From the NCBI GenBank assembly GCA_964646605.1, contig CAZYEX010000147.1, positions 12,459 through 76,458 of the forward strand: 64,000 bases of DNA. Reading direction: 5' to 3'. Positions 51,992 through 60,706 of the stretch are shown piece by piece. The position numbers were made by a program, and so were the translations under genes. The first letter of the stretch is position 1. Each line of letters opens with the position of its first letter. The DNA comes from SBAX01 sp964646605 (GTDB lineage Bacteria > Planctomycetota > Phycisphaerae > UBA1845). The notes beneath the pieces were generated by a model. It did not search any database and was not told where the DNA came from. It saw only the letters and a program-made list of their open reading frames with translations.

Positions 51992-53122
51992 TCATCCCGG
52001 AAGAACGCAACGTTCGTAGGACGGTCGCCCGCTGCCGCCTCCTCCGTCCCATTCGAGCCCCGTGGGAATGACCGCGTCTGGGAAAGTGTCCTTTTGCCAG
52101 CCCGGTCCACGCACGGTGATGCACCGGTAGTGCCCCCGCGGGGTGCCCGTTGCGCCGGGCCAGGGCGGATCGGATTCAAGAACCTCCGCGCGGTAATGGT
52201 GAGCATATCCGTCGCGGTCCTCGGTCTCCGCGATGTAAATCCTTTGCTGTTCGGCATGGGCGTCGACAAACGCTCGATTGAAAGTCCAGTCCCGTCCGTG
52301 CCAACCGCGTAGCACTTTCGTTGGACCGGGGTCGACGCCGACCCCGACATGGTCGCACTCCGGAAGTTCCCGCCGGCACGACCACGCCCAGCGACCGATG
52401 TTCTCCTCGTAGTAAAGAGTCCGAGAAGGGGTCGGGACCCGCGTGATCGGTCGAAGGTAAGGGGAATTGCTGAAGATAGCCCCGCCCCCGCCGCTGCCCA
52501 CCATGAAGACATTCGCGGCGTAGCTGTTACCGAAATGGTCGTACGACGAACGCTCGCTGTGCTCAAGCCAATCCTTGCAATGGGCTCCGCGCGGCGGGCC
52601 GTCGTCGCCTGGACACTTGAATAGATCCAACTCCAACGTGGTGTCCAAACGCATGCCGACGCGGTTCTGCTCGGGATTCATGTAGTCCTTAAAACCGCCC
52701 TTGTAGAGGATGTCGTTCATCGGGCGGCTCGACGGACCGAATCCCGCCCTCGTGCCGTACTTGCTGTTGAGCGGATCGGCGGCGCCCAACCAGGTGTCCC
52801 AGCCGATCCCCGACTTGCCGCCCCATTCGTAGGCCCCCACGAACGTCGGGTCGGAGAACGGCTGGCTATATTGTCCGGGATGGACAGGGATACCCCAGCC
52901 CTGCGGATCGTCCGCCTCACAGACGCGGCTGCTTGTCCCGATGTTCTTGATGTGCGACAAACAGGTGCTCTGCTTGGCCTGCCTGCGCGCCGACTCCAAC
53001 GACGGCAGCAGAATCGCAATCAGAAGCGCAATGATCGCGATGACAACCAGCAGCTCGATTAGCGTGAACGCGAGCGCGCAGCGCACCCCGCGTGAGGTCC
53101 TCGAACTGTTTATGCGGTTCAT
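51992..53122 (-). CDS. Prepilin-like secreted protein with type IV N-methylation leader
   Basis: A 376-residue pseudopilin-like protein of the large planctomycete class (DUF1559-like). The leader MNRINSSRTSRGVRCALA is followed by FTLIELLVVIAIIALLIAILLPSLESAR, the prepilin peptidase site and N-terminal helix. The rest is a Gly/Asp/Trp-rich extracellular domain with few Cys and no catalytic motif; FVDAHAEQQRIY and FKCPGDD recall the C-terminal region of such proteins. The frame extends upstream to 53284, but that part is not leader-like. It lies 122 bases downstream of the small cysteine-rich peptide gene on the same strand. Confidence 0.88.
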   Translation of the reverse strand: MNRINSSRTSRGVRCALAFTLIELLVVIAIIALLIAILLPSLESARRQAKQSTCLSHIKNIGTSSRVCEADDPQGWGIPVHPGQYSQPFSDPTFVGAYEWGGKSGIGWDTWLGAADPLNSKYGTRAGFGPSSRPMNDILYKGGFKDYMNPEQNRVGMRLDTTLELDLFKCPGDDGPPRGAHCKDWLEHSERSSYDHFGNSYAANVFMVGSGGGGAIFSNSPYLRPITRVPTPSRTLYYEENIGRWAWSCRRELPECDHVGVGVDPGPTKVLRGWHGRDWTFNRAFVDAHAEQQRIYIAETEDRDGYAHHYRAEVLESDPPWPGATGTPRGHYRCITVRGPGWQKDTFPDAVIPTGLEWDGGGGSGRPSYERCVLPG

Positions 53123-53244
53123 CTTGAACGAAACTACAACCACCGGGTGGATCCAACCGCAGCAGGGCACTCTCTGCGGGACCGCAGGTCGACCAGACCC
53201 GCCCGTTTCCAAGGCGCTTCTGCCCTGACCCTCGCTTCGAAGGG

Positions 53245-53427
53245 TCACCCCCCACAGCAAATGATGTACCCCGCAAGACAACACCGAGCCCCATCCTGGC
53301 AGGTTACACAGTTCAGCGGAATCGGCCCCGCGAGCGGTCGCGGACCACCCGCAGCGAGGGGGATCGCTCCGTATCCCATGACAACCAGAAGAAACACTCC
53401 AAACGCCCGTCGCAAGTTCGTTCGCAT
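53245..53427 (-). CDS. Small cysteine-rich secreted peptide
   Basis: A 60-residue protein too small for a known family. TAGGAG seven bases before the ATG at 53425-53427 sets the start. Residues 1-26 form a signal peptide (MRTNLRRAFGVFLLVVMGYG...LAA); the mature part is about 34 residues and holds six cysteines in a tight pattern, CxxC-x5-CC-x6-CC, ending GG. A near-consensus promoter lies just upstream (53503-53531). It could be a disulfide-rich exported peptide, a modified-peptide precursor or a metal-binding peptide. The longer frame to 53514 has no ribosome site. Confidence 0.65.
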   Translation of the reverse strand: MRTNLRRAFGVFLLVVMGYGAIPLAAGGPRPLAGPIPLNCVTCQDGARCCLAGYIICCGG

Positions 53428-53502
53428 TGTAGTTCTCCTACCCAAACTTGGTCCAAAGCATCTCCAGGCGAAGCGAAAGAAAACAGCCCGCCAGCGACCG
53501 AA

Positions 53503-53531
53503 AATATACAACATTTAGCCATTGGCGTCAA
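53503..53531 (-). promoter_or_regulatory. Strong sigma-70-type promoter
   Basis: On the minus strand TTGACG (53526-53531) and TATATT (53503-53508) are separated by exactly 17 bases; each box matches consensus at five of six positions. It is about 75 bases before the cysteine-rich peptide gene and next to a run of ten A (53535-53544), which would curve the DNA. Confidence 0.75.
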
Positions 53532-53609
53532 TTGAAAAAAAAAAGTATATTTTTAGGCATACGGTTTTTTGGCGGATGTTTCATCGGTTCGACAGGCGGA
53601 GTCTTGAGA

Positions 53610-53855
53610 ATGTGCTCGGATCAGGTTGGAGCGGCGGTAACAACGAAGAAGGGCGGTCCAGGCTGGCATGCGCTGTTTTTGGGCGTGATGTGCATGGGTT
53701 TGGCGGCTGAGGTGATCCTTCTGGTGCAGCGGAATCGGAGGTTAAGCGGAGACTTGGACCGCGCAGTCACGGAACTGTTCCGCGCGGACATACCGGGTGG
53801 GAGCTCGTCGAACCCCGGGGCCGAGTGTTTGGGAGACAAACCAGCCGGGCCATAG
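53610..53855 (+). CDS. Hypothetical small membrane protein
   Basis: An 81-residue frame with one hydrophobic segment (about 23-43, ALFLGVMCMGLAAEVILLV) followed by QRNRRLSGDLDRAV. This resembles only the N-terminal anchor of longer membrane-bound redox or signalling proteins, so it may be a truncated gene; the next 200 bases do not continue it in any frame I can recognise. A weak GGAG lies ten bases upstream. It is divergent from the cysteine-rich peptide gene and might share its AT-rich promoter region. Confidence 0.4.
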   Translation: MCSDQVGAAVTTKKGGPGWHALFLGVMCMGLAAEVILLVQRNRRLSGDLDRAVTELFRADIPGGSSSNPGAECLGDKPAGP

Positions 53856-54069
53856 ACATCCCCGGGGACTAACGGCGCCTGCGGTTCCTTCCCGCCCTAA
53901 CCGCCATTGGGAAGGTCCTAACCCTTCAGCGCCGGTTGCTCGTGGAAACCGCGTTTCCAGCGTCCCAGGGCGGATTCCAATCCGGTCAGCCAAACCCAGC
54001 AACTGCGGTCCGGCGCTGAAGTGCTAATCTGTCACGGACCCCGCCTTCCGCGTAACATCTGCGTTTCTT

Positions 54070-54091
54070 GGACCTGCGGTCAGCGAAGCTG
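54070..54091 (+). repeat. Twin mini-hairpin repeat, copy 2
   Basis: An exact 22-base copy of the unit at 51808-51829. It again lies shortly before a gene, 17 bases upstream of the MFS-acyltransferase start. Confidence 0.7.
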
Positions 54092-54107
54092 TGCCCACGG
54101 AACGGCG

Positions 54108-56048
54108 ATGCCCATGACCCCCCTTGCGAACACCAGTCTGACACCGGCGGCGTCGCGGTCGCTTCTCTTCCATCGCAACTTTTTGTTGCTGGCCGCGGCC
54201 TACGGGATCAGCGCCCTGGGAGACCACCTGTCGGAAATGGCTCTCCTAAAGACCCAGGACGCCCTGCGTCCCGACGTGGACATCACCCCGCTGACGGCGC
54301 GGATCACCTTCGTCTTTTTCGTCCCGTTCTTGTTCGCCCCGGTGTTCGGGGTGTTGGCCGATCGCCTCTCGCGCCGGGGGCTGATGGTTACCGCGGACAT
54401 CGCCCGCTGCGCCATCATGTTCTTCATGGCCGTCCTGATCGGATGGGCCCAAGGCTGGGGTTCGTGGGGACCGTTCGCACCGCTGCTTTTGGTGGGCGTG
54501 TTCGCCGCGCTGTTCTCGCCAGCCAGATCGGCGCTGCTGCCCACCCTCGTGCCCACCGAGCACCTCGTCCGCGCCAATGCCCTGCTGAGCGGACTAGGCA
54601 TCATCGCCACGATGGTCGCCGCCAAGATCGGGGGAATGCTCGCCGACCGCTACGCCCCCTCCGTCGCCTTCCGCGCCGACGCCGCGACGTTCCTGGTCAG
54701 CGCCGTCCTGTTGCTGCTCATCCGTCGTCCCGCCCAGGTCCACCATCTGGGCCACACCCCGTCGAGACCGCCCATCGCGGCCCAGCTTCTTTCCGGGTTT
54801 CGATATGCTCGTCATCATCGACACGTAACCGAACTCCTCGCCGTCGTCGCCGTCGTCTGGTTTGCCGGACCGCTGGTCAACAGCGTCATCCCCGCCGTGG
54901 TCCGCGACGTGTACCACGGCACATACGAGGCGATGAGCAATTACCGCGCCTTCCTCGGTTTCGGATTCGTTCTCGGCGCGATCACCATGACCGTCCTGGG
55001 CAACTCGGTTCGTGGCAGCGTGGCCATCACCTGGGGTCTGTTCGGTATCGCCGCCTCAATCGGGGTCTTCGCCTCGTCGGTGTTCCTTCCGTTCTCGCCG
55101 AAGATTCTTTCGCGGATCGGGGCCGTGGGGGTGATGTTCTCCGGCGTGTTCGCCGTCGCGGTCATGGCCAGTTTTCACACCCTCCTGCAGCGGATCGTCG
55201 CCGACCGCTTTCGTGGCCGAGTGTTCGGCGTCCATGACGTCTGTTGCAGCGTCGCCCTGCTCCTCGCCACCGGCATGCTCGGACTGCCCTCCTGGACGCG
55301 CGTCGATCGCTGGGTGGGGTACATCCTCGTCGGCGTGGTAGTTCTCATGTTTGCATGCGGACTCTTGACTCTTCACATACGTCTTTCGCGCACGCCCCAC
55401 CGCCGCCCGGTGGCGTTCGCCGAGAACCTCAACGAGTTCATCGCCAAATTCTGGTGGCGGCTGGAGCGTGTCGGACGCCCCACCGTTCCCCGCACCGGTC
55501 CGGTCATCGTGACGGCCAATCACACCTGCTCGGTTGACCCCCTGCTCTTGTGTGCGGCGGTCCCCTATCGTCTGATTTCCTTTATGATCGCCGATGAGTA
55601 TGCCCATTGGCCGGTGTTGGGGAGTTTCCTTCGCATGGTGGAGTGCATTCCCGTTCGTCGCAACGCCCGCGACGCCGAAGCCACCAAGGCCGCGATCCGA
55701 CACTTGCGGGCCGGAAAAGCCATCGGAATCTTCATCGAAGGCGGCATCGTCAGTCCTGGCGAGCACGTGGAACCCAAGGACGGCGTCGCTCTTCTTGCCC
55801 TGCGAACGGGCGCTACGGTGATCCCCGCTTTCGTCAGCGGTGTCGGCGTCGATCAGGGGGTCCTTCGCGGGCTGCTCTCCCGCCATCAGGCCCGCGTTCG
55901 GTTCGGAGCGCCGGTCGATCTGCGCGAGTTCTCGGACAACGAGCGCGGGCGGGACGCGATCCGCGCTGCGACCAAGAAAATCTACGCCGCGATCCAAGCC
56001 CTCGCTCCGACGCCGACGCCCACGCCGACGAAGGAACTTTCAGCATGA
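54108..56048 (+). CDS. MFS transporter fused to a PlsC-type acyltransferase (LplT-Aas-like)
   Basis: About 646 residues. The first 420 form a 12-helix major facilitator domain (FAPVFGVLADRLSRRGLMVTADIARC is the loop 2-3 motif), related in kind to the lysophospholipid flippase LplT. The last 220 form a glycerolipid acyltransferase domain: motif I NHTCSVDPLLL (His-x4-Asp) is intact, but motif III reads FIEGGIVSPGE where the family has FPEGTRS. Such fusions import and re-acylate lysophospholipids at the inner membrane. The ATG at 54108 follows GGAACGG; the frame opens earlier at 54021 within repeat sequence. It overlaps pgi by four bases. Confidence 0.88.
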   Translation: MPMTPLANTSLTPAASRSLLFHRNFLLLAAAYGISALGDHLSEMALLKTQDALRPDVDITPLTARITFVFFVPFLFAPVFGVLADRLSRRGLMVTADIARCAIMFFMAVLIGWAQGWGSWGPFAPLLLVGVFAALFSPARSALLPTLVPTEHLVRANALLSGLGIIATMVAAKIGGMLADRYAPSVAFRADAATFLVSAVLLLLIRRPAQVHHLGHTPSRPPIAAQLLSGFRYARHHRHVTELLAVVAVVWFAGPLVNSVIPAVVRDVYHGTYEAMSNYRAFLGFGFVLGAITMTVLGNSVRGSVAITWGLFGIAASIGVFASSVFLPFSPKILSRIGAVGVMFSGVFAVAVMASFHTLLQRIVADRFRGRVFGVHDVCCSVALLLATGMLGLPSWTRVDRWVGYILVGVVVLMFACGLLTLHIRLSRTPHRRPVAFAENLNEFIAKFWWRLERVGRPTVPRTGPVIVTANHTCSVDPLLLCAAVPYRLISFMIADEYAHWPVLGSFLRMVECIPVRRNARDAEATKAAIRHLRAGKAIGIFIEGGIVSPGEHVEPKDGVALLALRTGATVIPAFVSGVGVDQGVLRGLLSRHQARVRFGAPVDLREFSDNERGRDAIRAATKKIYAAIQALAPTPTPTPTKELSA

Positions 56049-57634
56049 ATCCAAGCGAGCTTTGGCGAAAATATCAAAAACATCTCTGCGTGTGCCCCAC
56101 GATCGGGCTTCGGCTGGACATTAGTCGAATGATGTTCGACGAGGGGTACTTTACGGAGATGGAACCGGCGATGCAACGAGCCTTCGCCGCGATGGCGGAG
56201 CTCGAACGCGGCGCTCGTGCGAACGTCACCGAGAATCGCATGGTGGGGCACTATTGGCTTCGCGCGCCGCAGCTCGCCCCTGCCAAGGACATCCGCCGCG
56301 CGGTCGAGGAGACGGTCCAAGGCGTCAAGAAGTTCGCCGGCGACATACACAATCAACGGATCGCACCGCAGCGCGGCGACGGTTTCTATTTCGTGCTGGT
56401 GATCGGCATCGGGGGCTCGGCGCTCGGGGCTCAGTTCGTCAGCGATGCCCTGGGCGGTCCCGACGATCCCCTCATGCTCCGTTTCCTCGATAACACCGAC
56501 CCCGACGGCATCGACCGCGTCCTCGCGGAACTCGAGGAATCCTTGGACCAGACGCTCACCGTGGTCATCTCCAAGTCCGGTGAAACCATCGAGACCCGCA
56601 ACGCGATGCTCGAGGTCGCCGCCGCGTATCGCCGCGCGGGACTGCATTTTCCCAAACACGCCGTCGCGGTCACGTCGCAAGCAAGTGCCTTGGATCAGCG
56701 CGCGGCGGCCGAACAATGGTTGGCACGATTCCCAATGTGGGATTGGGTCGGCGGAAGAACGTCGGTGCTGTCCGCCGTCGGACTCTTGCCGCTCGCATTA
56801 CAGGGCGTGGACATCGACGCGCTTTTGGAAGGCGCGCGGAATTGCGATGAACGCACCCGCGGATCAAAGACAACGGACAACCCCGCCGCCCTGCTCGCCC
56901 TCATGTGGTATCATGCGGTGAAGATAAGCGGGCGACGCAACCTCGTCGTCCTCCCCTACCGCGACCGACTCTGTCTATGCAGTCGCTACCTGCAACAGCT
57001 CGTCATGGAATCTATCGGCAAGGAAAAAACGCGCTCGGGCGGCGTGGTCCACGAGGGCCTCACGGTCTACGGCAACAAAGGCACGACCGATCAACATTCC
57101 TTCGTCCAACAACTCCGTGACGGCTGCCATGACTTTTTCGTTTTGTTCATCGAGGTCCTACGTCATCGCGCGGAGAAATCCGTTGTCGTCGAACCAGACG
57201 CCGCGACGGGCGACTACCTGCACGCCTTTCTTCACGGAACCCGCGACGCGTTGTGGGAAAAAGGCCGCGAATCCATGACGCTCACCCTCGACGACGTACA
57301 CGCCCGAAGCGTCGGCGCGCTGATCGCCCTGTTCGAGCGAACCGTCGGCCTCTACGCCGAACTGATCGACGTCAACGCCTACGATCAACCCGGGGTCGAG
57401 GCCGGGAAGCGCGCCGCCGCGAAGGTCATCGACCTCCAGCGCCGCGCCCTGGCACATCTTCGCACTCACCCGGGAACGACCATGACCGCCGATGACCTCG
57501 CCGCCGCCATCGGGGACCCCGACGCCGCCGAAGTGCTTTTCCACATCCTCACCCATGTCGCCGCCAACGACGACCACGGCCTGAGCCGCTGCGACGCCGA
57601 CGGGTCCGTCAACGCCCGCTTCCAGGCTTCGTAG
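56045..57634 (+). CDS. pgi: Glucose-6-phosphate isomerase
   Basis: A 529-residue phosphoglucose isomerase interconverting glucose 6-phosphate and fructose 6-phosphate. It has VIGIGGSALGAQFVSDAL and VVISKSGETIETRNAM (SIS phosphosugar-binding loops), the family signature GGRTSVLSAVGLLPLA, and the catalytic-site region GNKGTTDQHSFVQQLRDG. The start ATG overlaps the stop of the MFS-acyltransferase as ATGA, so the two are co-translated; a much longer frame to 55607 reads that gene in another phase. The 3' end overlaps the convergent helicase gene by 26 bases. Confidence 0.95.
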   Translation: MNPSELWRKYQKHLCVCPTIGLRLDISRMMFDEGYFTEMEPAMQRAFAAMAELERGARANVTENRMVGHYWLRAPQLAPAKDIRRAVEETVQGVKKFAGDIHNQRIAPQRGDGFYFVLVIGIGGSALGAQFVSDALGGPDDPLMLRFLDNTDPDGIDRVLAELEESLDQTLTVVISKSGETIETRNAMLEVAAAYRRAGLHFPKHAVAVTSQASALDQRAAAEQWLARFPMWDWVGGRTSVLSAVGLLPLALQGVDIDALLEGARNCDERTRGSKTTDNPAALLALMWYHAVKISGRRNLVVLPYRDRLCLCSRYLQQLVMESIGKEKTRSGGVVHEGLTVYGNKGTTDQHSFVQQLRDGCHDFFVLFIEVLRHRAEKSVVVEPDAATGDYLHAFLHGTRDALWEKGRESMTLTLDDVHARSVGALIALFERTVGLYAELIDVNAYDQPGVEAGKRAAAKVIDLQRRALAHLRTHPGTTMTADDLAAAIGDPDAAEVLFHILTHVAANDDHGLSRCDADGSVNARFQAS

Positions 57635-60104
57635 CGGTTGGAGACGAAGGCGCGGCGAGCAACGCAGTGAGAAAACCGGTTACCTGCCGCACGAGTGCGT
57701 CATTGGGCAAAGGCAGCCGTAGCTCGGCGCAACCCGTGACGGGATCGGTCCCAATCAGCGGGCGTCGCTTGCCGTTCCTGTTCCCGCGCGTGTCCTCCGG
57801 GACGTTCATCGCCACCGCAATCTGCCGCAACCATTGGGCTCCTTGGGTCAGCAGATCGGTCAGCGCCCCGCCGTCTCCCTTCGGGGTCTGCCGGGTCGGG
57901 CGCCGGGCATCGACCGGGGCGTCGTCATCCGTGTCATCGCCGCTCTCGTCGGCTTCGAGATCCTCGTCGGGCGCAACGACCGGCACGGGCCCCGCGGGAA
58001 CCGACGTCGTCGCTTGCTCGACCGTTTTCATGAACCTGTTCATGGCGCTATCGCCCATGAACACGCGATCCGCCGCTCCGTCGAGCACGCCCGCGAACAT
58101 GGACTGCTTGAACGCAAGAAGCGAAAGCATCCCGTGTTCGATGGTCCGCTCGGCCACAAGGTTGACCACGCGGACGGGCCGCTCTTGTCCCATGCGGTGA
58201 ACCCGGCCGATCCGCTGTTCCAAAACCGCCGGATTCCAGGGGAGATCGAGGTTGACCACCGTCGAGGCGGTCTGCAAGTTCAACCCCACGCCGCCCGCGT
58301 CGGTGGACAAGAACACGCGGCACTTGGCGTCCTCTTTCAAGGCGCGAGTCAGGTGCTTGCGCTGCGAACTGGGCACGCCCCCGTGAAGATGGACGTATCC
58401 CCAACGGCGCTCCTCGAGCATTTCGCTGACCAGTTCGTTCATCCGCACCCACTGACTGAAGATCACGACCTTGCTCGCAGGGTCCTCCAGCACTTCTCCT
58501 AAAAGCGTCGCCAGCTCCCCCACCTTCTGCCCGTGCTTCGTTTCATGGTCGATCAGATAGGTGCTGTCGCACGACATCCGCATGTTTTGAAGCGCGATCC
58601 GCAGCCGCAACTGATCCCCTTCGGTGAGGAACTTGTACCTCCGCCACTTGGACACCAGCCGCGCGACGATCTCCTGGTTCTCCTGGTGATGCTTCCACTG
58701 CGGTTCGGTCATGGGTACGAAGAAGTTCTTGTCCATGCGTTGCGGAAGCTGGCTGAGGACCTCCTTTTTCGTCCGCCGAATGAGGATCGGCGCCAGCGTC
58801 TCCCTGATGCGATTCAGGTCGCGGTAACCGATGACCTTGATCGAGTCCTCCTCGCAGACCTCATGGGCGGCCTTGAAAGCAAAGAGCGGTCCGAGGCGGA
58901 AACGATCCACGAACTCGACGATGGAATGGAGTTCATCCAGACGGTTTTCCAGGGGAGTGCCGGTCAGGACGATGGCATAGCGTGAGGCGAGCTGCTTGAC
59001 CGTTTTGGCCGCTCGCGTCCGCCAGTTCTTGATCCGCTGGGCTTCATCGAGAATCACGAGATCGGGCGACCACGCGCCGATCGCCTCGAGGTCACGGTGT
59101 ACGACGTCATAATTGACGATCTTGAAAAACGAGGGGTCGTCCAGATAGATGGCCTTGCGCCGATGGGTTAGGCCTTCGACGATCGCCGCCGAACGCTCAG
59201 AGAATCGGCCGATCTCCTGCTGCCACTGACTCTTGAGCGACGAAGGGCAAACGATCAACGCCCGTTCGACGGCGCCGTCACGGGCCAGCATTTCGGCGGC
59301 GGCGATGGCCTCAATGGTCTTTCCCAAGCCCATTTCGTCGGCGATGATCGCCCGCCCCGCCTGGGCCGCGAACAACGCCCCCTCGCGTTGATAGGGCAGC
59401 AACGAGGCCTTCAGTAGTTGGTCCCACGCGCCTCGGGCGTTGATCCGCGCGTAGCGCTGTCGCAAACGCTCGGCCCGCGCCCTTCCGTCCCGGACCTCGG
59501 CGATGAGTGCCAAAGCGTCGTCATATACTCTCAGGTCGTGCCCGATCCGCCGGGCGTCCTCGACAAAGCGACCGAACTCGCCGTACGCCGCCGACTTCAA
59601 AGCACCTTCGCCGTCGAAGTAGTTCGCCGCGAGCTCGGAGAGCGCCGCCGGGCAGTCGGCGCCAGGTGAGAACACCAACCGCCGCTGGGCGCCGTAGCGA
59701 ACGTAGACCTCGGCAAACGGCGGAACGTATCCGCGTTTGAGCGCCGCGGCGTGCTTGCGTCGCAGGCGGTGCAACGTGCCCTCGATGTGCTTGCAGGTGC
59801 CCAGGGTGTTGACCGCATAGTCCGGGCACGAACAGTAGTTCATCCCCGGCTCGATGCCGCGGATCACGACGCGGTAGGTCCGTTTGGTCGCGGGGTTGGT
59901 GACGGAGAACTCCGAGAACACGGCCACGTCGCCCGTGTTACGGATCACCAGGGGCTGGGTCGATTCGCGGGCGTACTGGCGGCGCAGGGCCAACTGCCAA
60001 TCGACGAGTTCCATGGCCTCCGGCTTGTGCGTGTACGGAACGCGCGGAGGCTTCTTGGACTTTCGCTTGGCACGGGTACGAACGGCTGCGGTCGCATGGG
60101 GCAT
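57609..60104 (-). CDS. SWIM zinc-finger SNF2-family helicase
   Basis: An 831-residue Swi2/Snf2 ATPase. The SWIM zinc finger CSCPDYAVNTLGTCKHI (CxCx(n)CxH) lies near residue 110. Helicase motifs follow: I DEMGLGKTIEA (near 275), II LDEAQRIKN, III TGTPLENRLDEL, V STDAGGVGLNLQTA, VI QRIGRVHRMGQ. The tail after about 690 is acidic and low-complexity, then a helical end. Such proteins move along double-stranded DNA to remodel protein-DNA complexes, for example RNA polymerase (RapA-like role). AGGAGG eight bases upstream sets the start at 60104. The gene stands alone. Confidence 0.92.
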   Translation of the reverse strand: MPHATAAVRTRAKRKSKKPPRVPYTHKPEAMELVDWQLALRRQYARESTQPLVIRNTGDVAVFSEFSVTNPATKRTYRVVIRGIEPGMNYCSCPDYAVNTLGTCKHIEGTLHRLRRKHAAALKRGYVPPFAEVYVRYGAQRRLVFSPGADCPAALSELAANYFDGEGALKSAAYGEFGRFVEDARRIGHDLRVYDDALALIAEVRDGRARAERLRQRYARINARGAWDQLLKASLLPYQREGALFAAQAGRAIIADEMGLGKTIEAIAAAEMLARDGAVERALIVCPSSLKSQWQQEIGRFSERSAAIVEGLTHRRKAIYLDDPSFFKIVNYDVVHRDLEAIGAWSPDLVILDEAQRIKNWRTRAAKTVKQLASRYAIVLTGTPLENRLDELHSIVEFVDRFRLGPLFAFKAAHEVCEEDSIKVIGYRDLNRIRETLAPILIRRTKKEVLSQLPQRMDKNFFVPMTEPQWKHHQENQEIVARLVSKWRRYKFLTEGDQLRLRIALQNMRMSCDSTYLIDHETKHGQKVGELATLLGEVLEDPASKVVIFSQWVRMNELVSEMLEERRWGYVHLHGGVPSSQRKHLTRALKEDAKCRVFLSTDAGGVGLNLQTASTVVNLDLPWNPAVLEQRIGRVHRMGQERPVRVVNLVAERTIEHGMLSLLAFKQSMFAGVLDGAADRVFMGDSAMNRFMKTVEQATTSVPAGPVPVVAPDEDLEADESGDDTDDDAPVDARRPTRQTPKGDGGALTDLLTQGAQWLRQIAVAMNVPEDTRGNRNGKRRPLIGTDPVTGCAELRLPLPNDALVRQVTGFLTALLAAPSSPTATKPGSGR

Positions 60105-60230
60105 GGCGGCGTCCTCCTGATTTTCAGAATCCCGCCCGGAGCCTAACGCCCAACTCCGCCGCGTCAATGCCATCGTTTGCCCGTCCTCCGCCAGAGGTGC
60201 GGGACGGTCGCCGCCACCTCAGCAGCCACT

Positions 60231-60249
60231 CCCCCCTTCACAAGGGGGG
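60231..60249. repeat. Perfect GC hairpin in a divergent intergenic region
   Basis: CCCCCCTT-CAC-AAGGGGGG, an eight-base stem with a triloop. It lies between two divergent genes (helicase and BrnT-like toxin), where no terminator is needed, so it is probably a REP-like element. The rest of 60105-60398 shows nothing further. Confidence 0.6.
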
Positions 60250-60398
60250 TTGCCCAGGTCCTTGGGGTCTGGGGAAGTCGAGCGATCGGGACATCATTCT
60301 TCCAGAGACGAAAGCCTACGCCCGGCGACAATCCCTCGACCATCGCCTCCCCCACGTCCGCAGGAAGTGGACCAACCCGTCCTTCGAGTTGACCGTCG

Positions 60399-60426
60399 GA
60401 TTGATTTGATATATATTAATATGTAG
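60399..60426 (+). promoter_or_regulatory. AT-rich promoter/operator of the BrnT-like toxin operon
   Basis: A sharply AT-rich island in GC-rich DNA, with TTGATT (60401) and TATATTAAT (60412), and the perfect palindrome ATATTAATAT at 60413-60422, about 15 bases before the toxin start. It would suit autorepression by the ribbon-helix-helix partner. Confidence 0.5.
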
Positions 60427-60436
60427 TTGAGGTTTC

Positions 60437-60706
60437 ATGGAATTCCGATGGAGCGTTTGGAACGTGGAGCATGTCGGGCAACACGGCGTCTTGCCGTGGG
60501 AGGCCGAGGAGGTCGTTTCCCGCGCCCGTCGGCCGTACCCGACGAGGCGAGCGGACGACAAATGGCTGGTCCAGGGGCGGACCGTGGACGGGCGGTACTT
60601 CCAGGTCGTCTACGTTCTGGACGACGACGGGCGGGCGTTCGTGATCCACGCTCGCCCGCTCACGGCGCGCGAGCGCCGTCGGCTGACGCGAAGAGAGCGA
60701 ACATGA
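60437..60706 (+). CDS. BrnT-like ribonuclease toxin
   Basis: An 89-residue BrnT family protein. It shows the family frame FRWSVWNVEHVGQHGVLPWEAEEVVS, then a strand with GRTVDGRYFQVVYVLDD, a VIHARPLTARERRRL helix and an Arg-rich end, matching the RelE-like fold of BrnT. It would cut RNA and be held by the downstream antitoxin. Its TGA overlaps the antitoxin ATG by four bases. The first line of the usual family (FEWDxxKNxxNxxKHG) is changed to FRWSVWNVEHVGQHG, so the conserved Lys positions are missing. Confidence 0.82.
   Translation: MEFRWSVWNVEHVGQHGVLPWEAEEVVSRARRPYPTRRADDKWLVQGRTVDGRYFQVVYVLDDDGRAFVIHARPLTARERRRLTRRERT

Noticed and set aside
53856..54069. Continuation of the small membrane protein gene at 53610
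   Set aside because: All three frames are broken or lack recognisable motifs, so a frameshifted longer protein cannot be supported.
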